A DNA stretch of 39,061 nt, taken from positions 1 to 39,061 of the forward strand of contig CALWSM010000005.1 in the NCBI GenBank assembly GCA_944384185.1, read 5' to 3'. The position numbers and the translations under genes were made by a program. This DNA comes from an uncultured Blautia sp. (GTDB taxonomy: Bacteria > Bacillota > Clostridia > Lachnospirales > Lachnospiraceae). Shown here one piece after another: positions 1 through 7,745 of this stretch (the first letter of the stretch is position 1; each line of letters opens with the position of its first letter). A model generated the notes under the pieces. That model ran no database searches. It was not told where the DNA came from and saw nothing but the letters and a program-made list of their open reading frames with translations.

Positions 1-126
1 GCCAGCGCCTGCACCAGCGTCAGGATCATCTGCAAAGCCGCCGGGATCAGCTGCGGAAGCTGCTGCGCGATCCCGGTTACGAGTGTGGATAAAATCGACA
101 CACCAGCGCTTACAAGAGCCGGTATA
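1..126. repeat. Terminal direct repeat (closure overlap with 38936-39061)
   Basis: Bases 1-126 repeat at 38936-39061 in the same orientation. They differ only at base 63 (C) versus 38998 (G), which changes Gln to His in the encoded tape measure protein. Removing one copy and joining the ends leaves the tape measure reading frame intact. The simplest reading is an assembly overlap of a circular or circularly permuted genome of about 38,935 bp. A true short terminal repeat, or a repeat inside the tape measure gene, is less likely because a full set of phage modules is already present once. Confidence 0.88.
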
Positions 127-1574
127 TTGGCCGTGATCGCGCTCATCAGATTTTGGATCAGCGTCGCCCCCTGAGCGATCAGGTTTGGAAGGGCACTCGT
201 AATTCCCTGCGCCAGATTGGAGATAATCTGCGGCCCCTGCGTCTGTACCATCAGCAGAAGACTGTCGATCTCATTTCCAAAAGCGCTATAAAGCAAGCCG
301 AGTCCGGCCACAACCACGCCGATACCACCGGCGATGGTTAATGATTTCATAAACATTCCGGAGAATGTCGAAGCTTTAGAAAGTATCCCTCCAAAGGAAG
401 ATACTTTGCTTCCTGCTGCCGTTAAAAAATTTCCAAAGCTGGAGAATTTACCGCCTGATTCAGAAAGCGATGCTCCGAAAGTTTTTAACTTATCACCAGA
501 TGACGCGATATTATTTCCGAAGCCGGAAAATTTTCCTGATAGTCCGCCGATAATTCCATTAACACCAGATACCGCTGTCTTTACGGTTCCAATACCGCTA
601 CCGAATGCCAGAATTGTCGGTACTGCTGCCCCTATGGTAAGAGCGGTTTTCCCCAGCGACGCCAATTCTTCTGTTGACATTCCCTGAAGCTTTTCAGCCA
701 GTGTCCCCACAGCATCCGTTACGCCGGACAGAACGAGTACCGCGCTTCCCAGTTCATCCAGAAATCCCTGAAATCCTCCAGTTTGAAACGCATCGTTCAG
801 GCTGCCAAGCATTTCATTAACCGCCGGAAGGATATCGCCGCCAAGCACTTCTGAAATACCCGATGTTAGGCTTCCCAGCAGCTGCATGGCGTTATCTTTC
901 AGTGTTGATAGCTGGCCTGATACAGTCTGGGACTGCTTCTCCATGGACTGGAAGTATTTGCCGCCCTCAGCGGTGGAGCGCTGCATAGACGCGGTAATCT
1001 CATCCACGGATATCGTCCCCTTGCTGATCCGGTCATATAGCGACTCCATACTTTCGCCTGTAGTCTGACTGATCTCCTGTAGCGGGTTAAATCCAGCTTC
1101 GATCATCTGCTTAATATCTTCCAGCTGCACCTTTCCCGCAGAACTCATCTGCCCGTAAGCGGTAGCGATACGCGTCATTTTATCCGCACTGCCCTGTGAG
1201 ATATCGCCCAGCATCATCATTTTATCCATGGCGTCATCAGCCGTGAAGCCATAGTTCATCAAAAGCTGCGTGGTTTCTGCCAGCTGCGGCATTTCAAACG
1301 GAGTCTCCGCACCCAGCTTTGTAAGACGCTGTACTACCTGTTCGGCCTTCTCAGCTGATCCAGTCATAACTTCAAAACTGGTCTGATACTGTTCAATGCT
1401 GGCGTTGTATTTCACGCCTGCCGCCGCCCCTGCCGTCAAAGCAGTAGTTACGCCAACCAGCGTTTTTCCAACAGCAGCAACGCCAGACTTCGCAAGACTA
1501 CCCAGTTTTGAAAGCCCCTGGTTAAAACCGCTCTCGTTTATTTTTGTGTCAAAATTCAAATAGCCGTCAGCCAT
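1..1574 (-). CDS. Tape measure protein, N-terminal part (runs off window start)
   Basis: This is the first 524 codons of the tail tape measure protein, which sets tail length and is injected with the DNA. It starts at ATG 1574 after an AGAAAGGGTGAT ribosome site and reads MADGYLNFDTKINESGF. The conserved tape-measure domain is recognisable at roughly residues 50-220 (ETPFEMPQLAETTQLLMNYG, then SAGKVQLEDIKQMIEAGFNP). It is followed by glycine/alanine-rich and hydrophobic stretches (IAGGIGVVVAGLGLLYSAFG) suited to membrane insertion. No stop occurs before base 1. The frame continues into the gene at the right end (stop at 37153), giving about 1118 aa across the junction. It follows the chaperone pair and a small zinc-ribbon gene, the usual order for long-tailed phages. 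Confidence 0.93.
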   Translation of the reverse strand, partial: MADGYLNFDTKINESGFNQGLSKLGSLAKSGVAAVGKTLVGVTTALTAGAAAGVKYNASIEQYQTSFEVMTGSAEKAEQVVQRLTKLGAETPFEMPQLAETTQLLMNYGFTADDAMDKMMMLGDISQGSADKMTRIATAYGQMSSAGKVQLEDIKQMIEAGFNPLQEISQTTGESMESLYDRISKGTISVDEITASMQRSTAEGGKYFQSMEKQSQTVSGQLSTLKDNAMQLLGSLTSGISEVLGGDILPAVNEMLGSLNDAFQTGGFQGFLDELGSAVLVLSGVTDAVGTLAEKLQGMSTEELASLGKTALTIGAAVPTILAFGSGIGTVKTAVSGVNGIIGGLSGKFSGFGNNIASSGDKLKTFGASLSESGGKFSSFGNFLTAAGSKVSSFGGILSKASTFSGMFMKSLTIAGGIGVVVAGLGLLYSAFGNEIDSLLLMVQTQGPQIISNLAQGITSALPNLIAQGATLIQNLMSAITANIPALVSAGVSILSTLVTGIAQQLPQLIPAALQMILTLVQAL

Positions 1575-1626
1575 ACAATCAATCACCCTTTCTGATCGCA
1601 CGGCTCAACGGCTCACATGTGCTTTA

Positions 1627-1788
1627 TCAAATCTTTATTTCAATTACTTTTCTGCATTCTTTACAGCGAAGGAAGACTCCGCTGCACTTCGCCCCTTCTG
1701 CATAAATCAGCAGATGTTTCCCGCAGTTGGGGCAGTGGTACCACGCTTTCTTTAGGGACAGATTTGGTATAAACATCTGACTCTTCAT
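1627..1788 (-). CDS. Small Com-like zinc-ribbon protein, 53 aa
   Basis: A 53-aa protein starts at ATG 1788, sharing one base with the stop of the preceding gene (TAATG), which implies translational coupling. It has two cysteine pairs, YHCPNCGK and RCKECRK, forming a probable zinc ribbon. Short zinc-ribbon proteins resembling Mu Com or the Cys-rich KTR family often lie just before the tape measure gene in clostridial phages; their role there is not established. It could bind the tape measure mRNA or just be a structural accessory. The coding call is firm because of the coupled start and the cysteine spacing; the function is open. Confidence 0.75.
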   Translation of the reverse strand: MKSQMFIPNLSLKKAWYHCPNCGKHLLIYAEGAKCSGVFLRCKECRKVIEIKI

Positions 1789-2375
1789 TAAAACATCGCC
1801 CCTATCTCATAATCGTTCATTTTCTTCCGGCGGCGTTTTTGTCGGATCGCGATCTTTTGCCGGATCTTTTTGATTCTCTTCCGCTCTGCCTTATCCTCAA
1901 TCTCATTCAGATCAACGCCGCGATAATAAATCCGCTCTTTGATCTCCGTATCCGATGGCAACCCCTCAAAAAGTGTGAGGAACTGCCACCAGTGCAGATA
2001 GGGAATCGACGTAATATCAATGCCATATACTGCATAAAATGCACTGTAAATACAGGCGGAATCCTGTTCAAAGGAAAATACATCTTTCGTCTGCCTTTTT
2101 CTGGCTCCGGCCTCTTCCTCTTCTTCCGGTATCGCGGATTCATACAGCGCATCCGCCGCCATAAAGTCCTGAAGCGCACGGACGGCCTCCTTATAGTCTT
2201 TCGGTGGCGGATCGATATACCATTCCAGGACGATCTGCAGCGTCCCAGCAGTAAATCGCTCTGTATTCTGCAAAAACTCATGCAGCTTGATCCATTCCCG
2301 AAAATCCGTCACGATCCGGAAATCTTCTCCATTGACCCTTACGGTCTCCGGGAAGGGTTGGAACAGCACATTCAT
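1788..2375 (-). CDS. Gp15-family tail assembly chaperone, 195 aa
   Basis: The sequence resembles the Bacteriophage Gp15 family (PF06854): a conserved N-terminus (NVLFQPFPETVRVNGEDFRI), a central aromatic segment (IPYLHWWQFLTLFEGLPSDT) and a very basic C-terminal tail (KRIKKIRQKIAIRQKRRRKK). Together with the gene before it, it occupies the slot of the two tail chaperones (lambda G and GT analogues) that bind the tape measure protein during tail assembly. Its start overlaps the upstream stop by four bases (ATGA), so the two are probably translated as a pair from overlapping frames rather than by the classical frameshift. A plus-strand reading frame across the same bases is a shadow. Confidence 0.85.
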   Translation of the reverse strand: MNVLFQPFPETVRVNGEDFRIVTDFREWIKLHEFLQNTERFTAGTLQIVLEWYIDPPPKDYKEAVRALQDFMAADALYESAIPEEEEEAGARKRQTKDVFSFEQDSACIYSAFYAVYGIDITSIPYLHWWQFLTLFEGLPSDTEIKERIYYRGVDLNEIEDKAERKRIKKIRQKIAIRQKRRRKKMNDYEIGAMF

Positions 2376-2755
2376 CTGCGGTCACGCTTCTTCTGATAAT
2401 AGCGTCTCTGCTCACGGTTTACCGGTTTATTCACCCGGAACTTATCCGTCATATCGCTGTATTGTGCCACCTGTCCCATTTTGAAATCATAGATGGATCC
2501 AGCGGCTTCCAGTCGCTTGCTCAAGGATTCTGACTGACCAAACATCTGCCGCGCTGTTCCTTTTCCGAAAATACAGTCAAAGAAATCGTCGTAGACTTTG
2601 TTCTGGGCACGCAGCAGTTCCGATTCCTTCCCAGTTTTCGGCAGTGCTTCAAAATCTTTTTTTATGTTTTCTCCTGCTAATTCAACACGTTCCATGAATC
2701 CGGCGTCCCCGAAATCCACTTCCGCTTCAAAATCTCCAAATTTCCAAAGGCTCAT
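2372..2755 (-). CDS. Tail assembly chaperone, first of pair, 127 aa
   Basis: A 127-aa protein begins MSLWKFGDFEAEVDFGDAGF and is rich in charged helical sequence, ending in a basic tail (RREQRRYYQKKRDRR-like). Its position, immediately after the tail tube gene and overlapping the Gp15 gene by ATGA, matches the first tail assembly chaperone (gpG-type) of clostridial siphophages. No catalytic motif is visible and none is expected. The gap of about 40 bases to the tail tube gene contains its ribosome site. The assignment rests mainly on synteny and family resemblance. Confidence 0.75.
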   Translation of the reverse strand: MSLWKFGDFEAEVDFGDAGFMERVELAGENIKKDFEALPKTGKESELLRAQNKVYDDFFDCIFGKGTARQMFGQSESLSKRLEAAGSIYDFKMGQVAQYSDMTDKFRVNKPVNREQRRYYQKKRDRR

Positions 2756-2797
2756 AGGCTCACACTCTCCTTATCTGTTACTTCATTTGCTGCCAAT

Positions 2798-3310
2798 TCA
2801 TACTGTTTCCGGCATATCGCCCTCCGTAAACGTGCAGGTCTGCCAGTTATCTTCCGATGTACAGTAACCCTTCGTCATATCGGATGCAGCAGAAAAGCTT
2901 CCGCTGTAAACCAGTGCGTCTGTTCCATCGCCAACGGTATCCGGGATGACACTGTAGGTTCTCAGCCTGGCCGGTGCATTCCCGGAAGCATCCGCATCAA
3001 AGATATCCACGCTGACGATTTTTACCTGGGCGTCTGTGCCGGTCTTCTCATCGTCGATCATCTCCCCGATCTGCTGCTGCACCGGATCGTTCGTATAGCG
3101 GTCAAATTCAAATTCGACAGCTGTCGCATAACCGGTTACATCCGTCCGTTCTGTCGATTCATCCACATACCTGCGGCTATACTCCTGTGCTTCCTTTCCT
3201 TCCGACATGGACGTAAATCCCGTCATTCTTGTATATTCCGGCCCTTCTCCGACCATCATAAACGCCAGCCGCTGATGACGGCCAACTAATGTTTTTGTTC
3301 CTTCAGGCAT
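2798..3310 (-). CDS. Major tail (tube) protein, 170 aa
   Basis: A 170-aa protein starts MPEGTKTLVGRHQRLAFMMV after a GGAGGAAACAAT ribosome site. The mix of beta-rich segments (TAVEFEFDRYTNDPVQQQIG; VKIVSVDIFD) and an acidic C-terminal part is typical of siphophage tail tube subunits that stack into the tail and surround the tape measure protein. It lies between the tail-terminator-like gene and the chaperone pair, exactly where the tube gene is expected. The small size fits tube proteins without an added Ig domain. Confidence 0.85.
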   Translation of the reverse strand: MPEGTKTLVGRHQRLAFMMVGEGPEYTRMTGFTSMSEGKEAQEYSRRYVDESTERTDVTGYATAVEFEFDRYTNDPVQQQIGEMIDDEKTGTDAQVKIVSVDIFDADASGNAPARLRTYSVIPDTVGDGTDALVYSGSFSAASDMTKGYCTSEDNWQTCTFTEGDMPETV

Positions 3311-3323
3311 ATTGTTTCCTCCT

Positions 3324-3740
3324 TTACCTGTAAATCAATCTGCATTGTATCTGATATCTGCCAAGCTCCGAATCCATGGAAAACAGATACCCGCTTGTCT
3401 GGATATCAATCCGGACAGGGGTATGCCCGTCAAGCTCCGGCAAAACATCTTTTAAGTTATTTTCATCGATCCACTCCTGCAAGAACTGGTAAAATCCACT
3501 GTTTTCAATCCCCGTTCTGGCGTCCCCGTCATAGGCTTCCTTTGAGGTAAGAGCGAACTGGAATTGCCGAAGCGCACTTCCGTCCACATACCGCCGATAG
3601 ATCGGATCGCCGCCGATCGGATCGATGGAATAGGCCATCTCATCCGGCAAATAGTCGATATTGACCTTCCCATCTTTCAGGAAAGGACAGGTCAGAATAT
3701 AGTTCCGGATACTTTCTATAATCGGTTTACCTTGCTGCAA
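3324..3740 (-). CDS. Tail terminator / minor tail completion protein, 138 aa
   Basis: A 138-aa protein reads MQQGKPIIESIRNYILTCPF and ends DIQTSGYLFSMDSELGRYQI followed by basic residues. The size, position just before the tube gene and alpha-beta pattern match tail terminator proteins that cap the tube and join it to the head connector. Relatives in clostridial phages are often labelled minor capsid protein or are mis-annotated. It overlaps the upstream gene by 14 bases, as is usual in this tightly packed late operon. No catalytic signature is visible. Confidence 0.7.
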   Translation of the reverse strand: MQQGKPIIESIRNYILTCPFLKDGKVNIDYLPDEMAYSIDPIGGDPIYRRYVDGSALRQFQFALTSKEAYDGDARTGIENSGFYQFLQEWIDENNLKDVLPELDGHTPVRIDIQTSGYLFSMDSELGRYQIQCRLIYR

Positions 3741-4110
3741 TCTGATTCGCTCCTTTCATAATCGCGTCTTTATGTCCTGCTTTCATGGTTTCGAACCATC
3801 TGGCTTTCGTCTTGTGCTCGTAATACTGCCGACGTGCATAGGGAACCAGGTATTCAATGCTGCCGCTTCCAAGGACCGTGCCAAGGGTAGCTGCCTTGAT
3901 CATCATTCCTGTTTTCCGTGGCGTCAGCGGATTCATATACCGCAGGCATTCGGAATCCACAAAAGCCTGGGCACTCTGAAATGCCGCGTTTTTCTTTGGA
4001 GCAAATCCAGGAGCCCACTTCAGTTCTGCCATTACCGTTCCGCCTTTTGATGACACTAGCGATATGGTTCCTCTCGGAGTGGATATCTCAAAATTCTTTC
4101 TTTGCGCCAT
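3727..4110 (-). CDS. Minor capsid / HK97 gp10-like head-tail joining protein, 127 aa
   Basis: A 127-aa protein has a central motif typical of the HK97 gp10 / minor capsid group: ECLRYMNPLTPRKTGMMIKA followed by an aromatic IEYLVPYARRQYYEHKT segment. These proteins sit at the neck between head and tail. The start at 4110 directly follows the preceding stop (TAAATG) with GGTGAG as ribosome site. An internal Met at residue 27 (MAELKWAP) is an alternative start, because family members often begin near that sequence and GGCGGAACGGTA precedes it; the longer form is kept for its coupling to the upstream stop. Confidence 0.75.
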   Translation of the reverse strand: MAQRKNFEISTPRGTISLVSSKGGTVMAELKWAPGFAPKKNAAFQSAQAFVDSECLRYMNPLTPRKTGMMIKAATLGTVLGSGSIEYLVPYARRQYYEHKTKARWFETMKAGHKDAIMKGANQIAAR

Positions 4111-4518
4111 TTACTCACCACCAATCCGCCAGTGTGGAAGACCGCCAAACCGATTGTCTGACCAGGATGTGATTTTACAGTACCGCTTCCCCAAACGCTG
4201 CAGATCCGCCGGTCTTTCAATATCAATGCCACATTCTCCCAGTACCACCAGGTCATCATTTTGCAGCGTCCAGTTTTCCAGAACACCGCAGCCTTTTTCC
4301 TGCCATTCATCTTCAGAGATATAGGTATTCATACACTGGGCATCCTCTGGTATACGAATTTTATACACATTGGCGCTGTTCACGCCGGTATCACCAACCG
4401 AAACTTTATGATCTACATAAAAATGCACGCCGTAGATCACAGAACGCTGCCAGTGATCCAGGCGTGTATCTTTATCGTAATAATGGTTATAAAGTGTGAT
4501 ATCCGCATTGGTAATCAT
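4111..4518 (-). CDS. Head-tail joining protein (putative), 135 aa
   Basis: The gene is read from ATG 4518, six bases after a GAGGTG ribosome site; a GTG at 4524 is in frame but overlaps that site. The protein starts MITNADITLYNHYYDKDTRL and has a beta-rich composition with a conserved-looking ISEDEWQEKG segment. It lies in the run of four short genes between the capsid/head-fiber genes and the tail tube, the position of head-tail stoppers and adaptors. It overlaps the previous gene by 32 bases in another frame. Which of the connector roles it fills cannot be decided from sequence alone. Confidence 0.7.
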   Translation of the reverse strand: MITNADITLYNHYYDKDTRLDHWQRSVIYGVHFYVDHKVSVGDTGVNSANVYKIRIPEDAQCMNTYISEDEWQEKGCGVLENWTLQNDDLVVLGECGIDIERPADLQRLGKRYCKITSWSDNRFGGLPHWRIGGE

Positions 4519-4909
4519 GGACACACCTCACTTTCCGGCGCAGTAGACCAGTGGGAAGCAGCCACTTTCGGATTTCAGAATAGACCTTCCTTCCGGTCAG
4601 CTCTTCTTTGGTTTCGCCGTCTTTTCCTTCTGTGACAAACGTGACAGAATATCCATCATTGTTCTCACTTTTTACGGTTCCGGTGTTTCTGGAAGAAGGC
4701 TTGTTCGTGCTGACACTGGCAGAATAATACAGATCCGCTGCAGAGCAGGCGGCATATTTCAGCTCCTCTCCGTCATAATTGTCAGATGCTCCCATCGTCA
4801 GATATCGGATGTACTGCGAAGCGGTAAGGATCTGGCGGTTAAAGTCATCCTCTTCCATTTTTCCGCAATAAGTACCGGCGTAAAAATTATAATCCGCGTA
4901 TGCCTTCAT
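4487..4909 (-). CDS. Head-tail connector (adaptor-type) protein, 140 aa
   Basis: The start is ATG 4909, four bases after GAGGTGAT; a GTG three codons upstream is part of that region. The protein begins MKAYADYNFYAGTYCGKMEE and contains helical segments such as FNRQILTASQYIRYLTMG and KYAACSAADLYYSASVST. This resembles the SPP1 gp15 / HK97 gp6-type adaptors that bind the portal ring. It is the first gene after the head fiber gene, consistent with a connector. Its C-terminus overlaps the start of the next gene. Confidence 0.75.
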   Translation of the reverse strand: MKAYADYNFYAGTYCGKMEEDDFNRQILTASQYIRYLTMGASDNYDGEELKYAACSAADLYYSASVSTNKPSSRNTGTVKSENNDGYSVTFVTEGKDGETKEELTGRKVYSEIRKWLLPTGLLRRKVRCVHDYQCGYHTL

Positions 4910-4919
4910 CCAGATCACC

Positions 4920-5261
4920 TCAAGTCATAATTCCGGCAGCCTTCAAATTCGTAATAATCGCATTGATTGCCGTTTTGTTTGCGTTCGCAAGCGCAACCAC
5001 GCTTTGTGCGATCGCCTGATCATAAGCTTCTCCCGCCGCTGTAGCATCCGACACTGAAACAGAGGAAACCTCTGCAGATTTTTTAACTCCGCCAAGAGTC
5101 GTTTCTGTTGCTTCTGGAAGTGTATAAGAAGACCCCCCGGAAGATTCCGGCCAGTTCTCCGCAAGCTGATTAATCAGTTCAGCAATCTGACTCTCCGTTG
5201 GGGCTTCTTCCTCTCCGGTCACTTTCTTATACAGACTTTTTAATGCTTCTGCAATCTGCAT
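4920..5261 (-). CDS. Head fiber-type protein, 113 aa
   Basis: The start chosen is ATG 5261 (MQIAEALKSLYKKVTG) directly after GGGAGGTGAAGGA; sequence upstream of it in the same frame overlaps the capsid gene. The C-terminal half has the signature of phage head fiber proteins of the phi29 gp8.5 type (Phage_fiber_2): LPEATETTLGGVKKSAEVSS, then SQSVVALANANKTAINAIIT and NLKAAGIMT. Such proteins decorate the capsid and may bind the host surface. It follows the major capsid gene by 14 bases, fitting a capsid-attached role. Confidence 0.78.
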   Translation of the reverse strand: MQIAEALKSLYKKVTGEEEAPTESQIAELINQLAENWPESSGGSSYTLPEATETTLGGVKKSAEVSSVSVSDATAAGEAYDQAIAQSVVALANANKTAINAIITNLKAAGIMT

Positions 5262-5275
5262 TCCTTCACCTCCCA

Positions 5276-6256
5276 TCAGGCTCCAGCTTTCAGGATAGAG
5301 AACGGACACCGGGACGCTTCTGTCGGCTGTACGGAGTTGATCGGATTCGGGATTTCCCAGCCCAGCCGCATTACCGCACGCAGCGCCACCATATCATTCT
5401 GCATCAGGTTGTATGCAATGGTACCGTCCGTATTCTGTACCACGCCTTCCGTGAACAGCTTAAAGGTAATATCCTGACGGATCGAATATACCAGCTGGGA
5501 GAAGTCGCCGGAAATCATCAGGGCTTTTGATTTATCGAAAGCGCCATTATTTGGGAAAGTAATCGGGGAGCCATCCAGCGCATAGCTGGTGCTGCCCTGA
5601 ACACTGTCTTTAAAGATCGGATTACCAGTGGAATCCTTCAGACCTCTCAGCTTTGCCCTCATGGAAATATCCGCAACGTGACCACTCACGAAGAAGCCGT
5701 CCTCCTCTACTTTTGCAATCACACCGTCTTCACTCATGATCGCGTCATAAAGGTCATCTCCGGTGTCCAGCGTTACTACATTAGACGCCGCGGTTGCCGT
5801 TGTTACGATATCGCTTCTCCAGGTGCTGGGTTTATCCGTCCCGAAAAATACGGCAGCATCAATTACTTTTCCAAATGCTTCGGTAACCCTCGGTCTAACC
5901 TGTGCCCAGATATCGTAATCAGAGTCGTCCAGAACAGCTTCCGGAATCGGCACAATAACGGCAATCTCCTCCGCCACAATATCCTTTTTATCCCATGCCA
6001 TTTTTGTGGTCTGCTTCGCCCCGTTATCTCCGCTTACAAAGTAAGCAATCGGCAGCATATCCAGCACCGGCATTCGGTAAGTCTTACTGGACATGTTCGG
6101 CAGTCTTCTTCCCATGGATAATACCGCCGACTGTGTTACCGCCCCCTGGATAATTTCATTCGCATATTCAATTGGGATCAGGGAGTCGGCACCTGTCCGG
6201 TCAATCAGCGTTGCATCGTTGTCAAAGAGTTTTAAGTTCATTCTATGCTTTTTCAT
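5276..6256 (-). CDS. Major capsid protein, HK97 fold, 326 aa
   Basis: This is the main shell subunit. Family features include the N-terminal segment SLIPIEYANEIIQGAVTQSA, the motif IPEAVLDDSDYDIWAQVRPR of the HK97 spine-helix region, and the downstream VIDAAVFFGTDKPSTW. It starts directly after the scaffold stop (6257/6256). The N-terminus, MKKHRMNLKLFDN, carries an RMNLxLF motif that the scaffold also has; it resembles the leader cut by Prp protease in Firmicutes ribosomal protein L27 and in Staphylococcus phage 80alpha capsid proteins. A Prp-like gene lies one gene upstream. There is no HK97-type long delta domain. Confidence 0.95.
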   Translation of the reverse strand: MKKHRMNLKLFDNDATLIDRTGADSLIPIEYANEIIQGAVTQSAVLSMGRRLPNMSSKTYRMPVLDMLPIAYFVSGDNGAKQTTKMAWDKKDIVAEEIAVIVPIPEAVLDDSDYDIWAQVRPRVTEAFGKVIDAAVFFGTDKPSTWRSDIVTTATAASNVVTLDTGDDLYDAIMSEDGVIAKVEEDGFFVSGHVADISMRAKLRGLKDSTGNPIFKDSVQGSTSYALDGSPITFPNNGAFDKSKALMISGDFSQLVYSIRQDITFKLFTEGVVQNTDGTIAYNLMQNDMVALRAVMRLGWEIPNPINSVQPTEASRCPFSILKAGA

Positions 6257-6853
6257 TTATACCTGCCTTCCTGCGGCTCTTCGAATCGCCGCGTTAATAT
6301 CATCATGTTTTCCTCCGGATCCTCCGTTATTCTGGGACGGAACGCCGGTACTCATCACCTTATATGGCTTACCCGTAAATCTGGGATTTTCTTTCAGGTA
6401 TTTTTCAGCCGCCTTTTCGAAGGTAGTTTTATCGTCCACCATCTGGGAGACCTTAAACACCACATAGTCCAGATCCTCCGTGCGTACCCCTTTGGATGTA
6501 AGCAGTTTTTCATTTTCCATCTGAGCGACTTTTGCAAGCGCTTCATCACGTTCCTGCTGCAGCTGCGCCGTGTTTGGCTGATTGGCTTTCTGGCGTTCCC
6601 GGTATTCATTTAATGCCTGTCTTACCTGCTCTTCCGTCATGCCCTGCTGCTGGAAGTAGGAACGAAGGGCGGACTGTTCTGCCCGGTGTGCTCTCGCGTT
6701 TGCAATCTCTTCCGCCTGCTCAAAACTGAACGTCGCCTGTCCCCCGGCATTTCCCTGGCTGCCGTTGCCATTTCCAGTACCGTCGCCCTGGCTGCCGTTG
6801 CTCCCAGTTCCAGCACCGTCCTCAAAAAGCTGTAAATTCATTCTATATTTCAT
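6257..6853 (-). CDS. Capsid scaffold protein (DUF4355-like), 198 aa
   Basis: The start is ATG 6853 after ATTGGAGGTATTGATC; the in-frame ATG 15 bases upstream lies within the ribosome site. The protein opens MKYRMNLQLFEDGAG, followed by a Gly/Asn/Ser-rich linker and a long charged coiled coil (FSFEQAEEIANARAHRAEQS to about residue 125). It ends in a small basic tail, as in scaffolding proteins that guide procapsid assembly and bind the shell through their C-terminus. It directly precedes the major capsid gene. The shared RMNLxLF leader suggests it is trimmed by the neighbouring Prp-like protease. Confidence 0.88.
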   Translation of the reverse strand: MKYRMNLQLFEDGAGTGSNGSQGDGTGNGNGSQGNAGGQATFSFEQAEEIANARAHRAEQSALRSYFQQQGMTEEQVRQALNEYRERQKANQPNTAQLQQERDEALAKVAQMENEKLLTSKGVRTEDLDYVVFKVSQMVDDKTTFEKAAEKYLKENPRFTGKPYKVMSTGVPSQNNGGSGGKHDDINAAIRRAAGRQV

Positions 6854-6956
6854 GATCAATACCTCCAATGAGTGGTTTCGTATAGTTTTAGGCCATCACG
6901 TTTCGGGCACAAAAAGAAGGCACATAACCCCGCGCCTAAAAAGGGAGATGGAAGGA

Positions 6957-7226
6957 TCACCTCCTGATTTTCACATACTGCGGATACTGATCCGCAATAT
7001 CAAAAAGTGCCATCACCATGGCTTTCCCCAGATTGGTACAAAAAAAGTCATCTGGGATGTCCCGCATCTCCAGGTGACCATCTTGTATATGCACTCTACT
7101 GTTTTTCTTTTCTGCCAGATAGCCCGCCACCATCTGACTGATGGCAGACAAACTATGGCAGACCTCCGGTTTCCCTGCATGGCCGTCAAAGATAATCTTA
7201 TCCGGCTGCAGCGTAATCGTCGTCAT
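6957..7226 (-). CDS. Prp-like cysteine protease, 89 aa
   Basis: The protein belongs to the Prp (YsxB) family of ribosomal-processing cysteine proteases: IIFDGHAGKPEVCHSLSAIS contains the GHA motif (His16), the catalytic-type Cys23 and the Ser four residues later (Ser27). The His-to-Cys loop is shorter than in chromosomal Prp. In Staphylococcus, Prp removes the N-terminal leader of L27 and of phage 80alpha scaffold and capsid. Here the gene lies immediately upstream of scaffold and capsid genes that both carry an L27-like leader, so a dedicated phage maturation protease is inferred. Its start overlaps its neighbour's end closely. The 103 bases between it and the scaffold gene hold only the scaffold ribosome site. 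Confidence 0.8.
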   Translation of the reverse strand: MTTITLQPDKIIFDGHAGKPEVCHSLSAISQMVAGYLAEKKNSRVHIQDGHLEMRDIPDDFFCTNLGKAMVMALFDIADQYPQYVKIRR

Positions 7227-7228
7227 TC

Positions 7229-7507
7229 CTATCCCGCCCTTTCGTAAGCCTTTGCAAAGATCTTTGGTTTACATGGGTAAATCTGATTGCCATCACGGAT
7301 GATATAGTCCCCGATCTTGGCTTTTACCCTGCCCGCTGCCGTCCGGATCGTACAGCCGTACACATGCACCGCCCCGTCCAGCAGGCTGCGGTCAATCTCA
7401 ATCTTCTCATCAATGACCGCCTGTGTAAACCAGTCTGGCGCAATCATTTCCGCATCGGCAGATAGCTGAAACGCATCCACTTCCGTGGGTTTTCTTCGAT
7501 ACCTCAT
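7229..7507 (-). CDS. Hypothetical phage protein, 92 aa
   Basis: The start is ATG 7507 directly after GGAAAGGAGGAGATT; the longer frame opening at 7546 lacks a ribosome site. The protein starts MRYRRKPTEVDAFQLSADAE and contains a beta-rich segment (CTIRTAAGRVKAKIGDYIIR) followed by CKPKIFAKAYE near the end. This small type is common in phages of Gram-positive bacteria, where 'KPTEVDAFQ' and 'GDYIIR...KP.IF..TYE' motifs recur, but no function is known. It sits in the head gene cluster between the MuF/small-partner pair and the Prp-like gene. Confidence 0.75.
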   Translation of the reverse strand: MRYRRKPTEVDAFQLSADAEMIAPDWFTQAVIDEKIEIDRSLLDGAVHVYGCTIRTAAGRVKAKIGDYIIRDGNQIYPCKPKIFAKAYERAG

Positions 7508-7568
7508 AATCTCCTCCTTTCCTGAAAATGGGTATAAAAATACCACTCACTCCGAAGAATGAATGGTA

Positions 7569-7745
7569 TTAATAATTATGCCACTCACAGTTTTTGCAAA
7601 TGTTTTTCCAGTTTTCTTTTTTCTTATACTTGTCCGGCAGTGCAGATTCAATAATCATTCCTTCAACTACATCTCTGTTCTCAATGCAATCAATATCTTC
7701 AATCGTTTTATCAACCAGAGGACAAAATACATACCGATCATCCAT
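7569..7745 (-). CDS. 58-aa Cys-containing partner of the MuF toxin gene (possible immunity)
   Basis: The start at ATG 7745 lies inside the last codons of the minor head/toxin gene (8-base overlap), so the two are coupled. The protein begins MDDRYVFCPLVDKTIEDIDC, continues through VVEGMIIESALPDKY and ends in ICKNCEWHNY; cysteines at residues 8, 20, 50 and 53 could bind zinc. Directly downstream position and small size are typical of immunity proteins paired with toxin domains, but no immunity family is recognised. It could also be a small structural accessory. Confidence 0.75.
   Translation of the reverse strand: MDDRYVFCPLVDKTIEDIDCIENRDVVEGMIIESALPDKYKKKENWKNICKNCEWHNY

Noticed and set aside
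1..126. Repeat considered as long terminal repeat or insertion-sequence end
   Set aside because: No transposase or inverted ends; the repeat lies inside one gene and closes it in frame.
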